A stretch of 6,321 nucleotides of DNA from Alphaproteobacteria bacterium (GTDB taxonomy: Bacteria > Pseudomonadota > Alphaproteobacteria > Rs-D84). Made by a program: the position numbers and the translations under genes. Shown piece by piece: positions 4,416-6,321 of this stretch (position 1 is the first letter of the stretch; the number at the start of each line of letters is the position of its first letter). The stretch is from assembly GCA_024402835.1 (NCBI GenBank), contig JAKSSZ010000037.1, forward strand, positions 1 to 6,321, written 5' to 3'. The notes beneath the pieces were generated by a model. The model worked only from the letters and a program-made list of their open reading frames with translations, made no database searches and had not been told where the DNA came from.

Positions 4416-6321
4416 ATGAAATATTTTACAAAAACAGTTAGTTTATTGGCGATAATAATGGGAATACCATCGGTGTTTGCTGCTACAAATGCGCGTATAA
4501 GTGCGACAACCACAGCAACAAGGTTTCCAACAATTGCTGGCCGTATGAGTTCTGTTACAAATGGTGTTGTAACGACCACAGGAATATCAACAACAGCGGC
4601 ATCTTTGCTTGATAGCGCGGAATGTATAGATTCATATACCTCTTGTATGAAAGGAAGTGAAGCGTGTGGTCCAGATTTTGAAGAATGTACAACAAATGTT
4701 TTGTTTCATGGAAAAATGCCACAATGTTTCAGCACTTTATATCAATGCTCGGCTACGGGAATAAATAATTTGTTTGGAACATCAACTATAACGGCTTTGG
4801 GAAATGTAAAATCTCAAAATGCATCTGGTGAAGTTACTGCATATACATACCCAACAGATGGTAGTGTTTTGGGACAATTAATTTCTGGTTCTGCAATTTC
4901 TAATCGTTATGATGCGGCAGATTGTGTAAAGAAATATAAAAAATGTTTATACAAAGAATCTGTATGTGGCGAAGATTTTGAATTATGTACTTCCGATAGC
5001 GAATTTAGAAAACAATCTGTATTTTGTGATTCTGTATTGGGACGCTGTCAAAGTGATGGTATAAATCAATTGTTTGGTCAAACAGCAAAACCAAATGGTG
5101 CAGGTTCTGCTTTGGTAAAACAGTGGATGGAAGATGGTGCAGATTTGGCAGCGGCAAATGCTGTTCAGACATGTTTCAAGGTTGTTGATGCATGTTTTAT
5201 GAATGCTTGTGCGGCTAATCCATTACGTTGTGTAGAAGGAACAAATTTAAAAGTTGTTGGTGAAGCAGATTTTGTTGCAAATGGAACAGAATCTGTTGTG
5301 GTTGATACGTCAACCGGTGTTGATACCCAAGATGCAGGTGCTATAAAGAAATTCTTTAAATCGTCTTGTATGGATACGATTGGTAAAAACAAATATTGTC
5401 ATATGACATTCAAAGAAACAGCCACTGTAAAGGCATCTGAATTGGCTGATATTGATGAACAAGAAGATGTGTTCAGTGATGCTTTTGCGGCACGTAGATC
5501 AAATTTGAATTCAAAATTACAAGATATCGTAACGAAATTTGATACAAAGGCCAAAGACAAGTGCCGTGATACGATTGTTTCGTGCGCCATGAAAATGTGT
5601 GGTTCTGGCGTTGGTTCTTTGTGTTACAGTGATGTTTTTGATGGTGGTGACAACACAATAAACGGTACGAACACATACGGCCCAATCAAAACAGGTTGTG
5701 AGGGGATTGTAAATTTAGATGCAAATTGTAAATATGCTGCTGCAACAACAAAAGCATCTGGTTATGCTTATACATATAATGATGTGGATACATTTTCAAC
5801 ATTATTCCCACAGTACGATGGATCAACAGCAATTGCACAACAGGTGGACCCCGTTGGTGCAATTGGAACACTTAATGGAAAATTATCATCTTCTTATAAC
5901 GAAGCAGCAATTGCAGATTTGAAAAAACAATGTCAAAACGTTGCGGTTAGTTGTGTTCGTTCAATGTGTGGTAAAGATTATATAAATTGTTATCGTAACA
6001 GAACAGATATTGTTTCTGGAACTTATAATACGACCGAATCCGCTTTCGATAAATCTATGAATAAAATGGGTGGGGTGTTGGATTATAATATAGTCATAGG
6101 TTTGTGTTTGCAAACAGTCCAAAATTCATCAACATGTGAAGAACATTTGAAAATTGCTGGTGCAAAATGGCGTAGAGATAATGCAAATGATTCTGCATTA
6201 TGGGGTTCGTCTGTTCGTGACAGTTGGTTGGGTGGAAATACGACAAGCGCGAAGGCTGATGATTCTGGAACAATAGTTACAGGATGCAAACTTCCTTTTT
6301 TACTATCAGTTGGCATTGTAA
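4416..6321 (+). CDS. Long exported cysteine-rich repeat protein of unrecognised family (3' end outside the window)
   Basis: The frame is open from ATG 4416 to the right edge: 635 complete codons and no stop. I do not recognise the family. Residues 1-22 form a Sec signal peptide (lysines at 2 and 6, hydrophobic core 8-18, likely cleavage after VFA at 20-22). Residues 23-68 are rich in Thr, Ser and Ala and look like a flexible linker. The rest holds 31 cysteines in regular order. Two type A modules, starting at Cys70 and Cys170, each have C-x6-C-x6-C-x6-C-x12-C-x6-C and then a GIN-x-LFG motif. Three type B modules, starting at Cys253, Cys383 and Cys506, each have C-x6-C-x4-C-x6/7-C, a linker, then C-x9-C. 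One further cysteine, Cys624, lies near the edge. The signal peptide and paired cysteines imply a periplasmic or surface protein stabilised by disulfides. A structural or adhesive role is only a guess. The frame was read codon by codon and supported by the repeat spacing. Confidence 0.88.
   Translation, partial: MKYFTKTVSLLAIIMGIPSVFAATNARISATTTATRFPTIAGRMSSVTNGVVTTTGISTTAASLLDSAECIDSYTSCMKGSEACGPDFEECTTNVLFHGKMPQCFSTLYQCSATGINNLFGTSTITALGNVKSQNASGEVTAYTYPTDGSVLGQLISGSAISNRYDAADCVKKYKKCLYKESVCGEDFELCTSDSEFRKQSVFCDSVLGRCQSDGINQLFGQTAKPNGAGSALVKQWMEDGADLAAANAVQTCFKVVDACFMNACAANPLRCVEGTNLKVVGEADFVANGTESVVVDTSTGVDTQDAGAIKKFFKSSCMDTIGKNKYCHMTFKETATVKASELADIDEQEDVFSDAFAARRSNLNSKLQDIVTKFDTKAKDKCRDTIVSCAMKMCGSGVGSLCYSDVFDGGDNTINGTNTYGPIKTGCEGIVNLDANCKYAAATTKASGYAYTYNDVDTFSTLFPQYDGSTAIAQQVDPVGAIGTLNGKLSSSYNEAAIADLKKQCQNVAVSCVRSMCGKDYINCYRNRTDIVSGTYNTTESAFDKSMNKMGGVLDYNIVIGLCLQTVQNSSTCEEHLKIAGAKWRRDNANDSALWGSSVRDSWLGGNTTSAKADDSGTIVTGCKLPFLLSVGIV
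4623..4778 (+). repeat. Type A cysteine module, copy 1
   Basis: This protein-level repeat covers residues 70-121 of the cysteine-rich protein. Cysteines are at 70, 77, 84, 91, 104 and 111, and the module ends with GINNLFG at 115-121. It shares CG-x-DFE-x-C (84-91) with copy 2. Every cysteine lies exactly 100 residues before its partner in copy 2. The DNA of the two copies is clearly diverged, so the duplication is old and the spacing is under selection. Confidence 0.85.
4923..5078 (+). repeat. Type A cysteine module, copy 2
   Basis: Residues 170-221. Cysteines are at 170, 177, 184, 191, 204 and 211, and GINQLFG is at 215-221. Spacing is identical to copy 1. The first helix-like stretch is lysine-rich (VKKYKK), unlike copy 1, so surface chemistry differs while the scaffold is kept. 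Confidence 0.85.
5172..5399 (+). repeat. Type B cysteine module, copy 1
   Basis: Residues 253-328. Cysteines are at 253, 260, 265, 272, then 318 and 328. The first four follow C-x6-C-x4-C-x6-C and the last two C-x9-C. The linker between them (273-317) is Val-, Thr- and Asp-rich and is the longest of the three copies. Confidence 0.8.
5562..5729 (+). repeat. Type B cysteine module, copy 2
   Basis: Residues 383-438. Cysteines are at 383, 390, 395, 403, then 428 and 438. The third gap is seven instead of six residues. VSCAMKMCG here matches VSCVRSMCG of copy 3. An LNSKL stretch precedes it, as LNGKL precedes copy 3, so the repeat unit extends upstream of the first cysteine. Confidence 0.8.
5931..6137 (+). 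repeat. Type B cysteine module, copy 3
   Basis: Residues 506-574. Cysteines are at 506, 513, 518, 525, then 564 and 574, again C-x6-C-x4-C-x6-C followed by C-x9-C. The copies start 130 and 123 residues apart, so further copies may follow beyond the window edge. Confidence 0.8.

Noticed and set aside
4358..4579. Minus-strand open frame of 73 codons
   Set aside because: It lies opposite the signal peptide and linker of the cysteine-rich protein, has no family features, and reflects codon bias on the other strand.
5165..6316. Several open frames of 60-77 codons on the minus strand and one on the plus strand (5719-5922)
   Set aside because: All overlap the cysteine-rich gene, whose frame is supported by repeated cysteine spacing. 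The products are low-complexity or featureless.

Overview
The window is AT-rich and almost fully coding, with every gene on the + strand. It looks like part of a Gram-negative chromosome. The separate secD and secF genes, with SecD sequence typical of Proteobacteria, plus the low GC suggest an uncultured host-associated or intestinal alphaproteobacterium. That placement is inference from sequence character, not from a search. The genes end in TAA or TGA, so the normal bacterial code fits.

Layout. Bases 1-1277 hold most of secD, whose 5' end lies outside the window. Bases 1293-2156 hold secF, interrupted by an in-frame TAG at 1887-1889; the SecF reading continues in the same frame straight after the stop to a normal TAA. 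Bases 2190-3677 encode an exported S41 (C-terminal processing peptidase) protein with a PDZ domain. Its catalytic serine appears to be glycine while the partner lysine is kept. Bases 3679-4353 encode a PAP2 membrane lipid phosphatase with all three catalytic motifs. The spacings (15, 33 and 1 bp) suggest one envelope-related transcription unit. A short gap (4354-4415) with a plausible promoter and a good ribosome binding site then leads into a long exported cysteine-rich protein. That protein starts at 4416 and is still open at the right edge, with 635 codons visible.

How they fit together. SecD and SecF form the membrane complex that uses the proton-motive force to help pull proteins across the inner membrane. 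The S41 protein and the cysteine-rich protein both carry Sec-type signal peptides and would be clients of that pathway. The PAP2 protein would dephosphorylate a lipid at the membrane. A functional link beyond 'cell envelope' is not shown by the sequence.

Most interesting points. (1) The cysteine-rich protein contains five six-cysteine modules in two types, with strikingly regular spacing, and I do not recognise the family. (2) The S41 protein looks like a pseudoprotease. (3) secF has a premature amber codon inside its most conserved motif, surrounded by other unusual residues.
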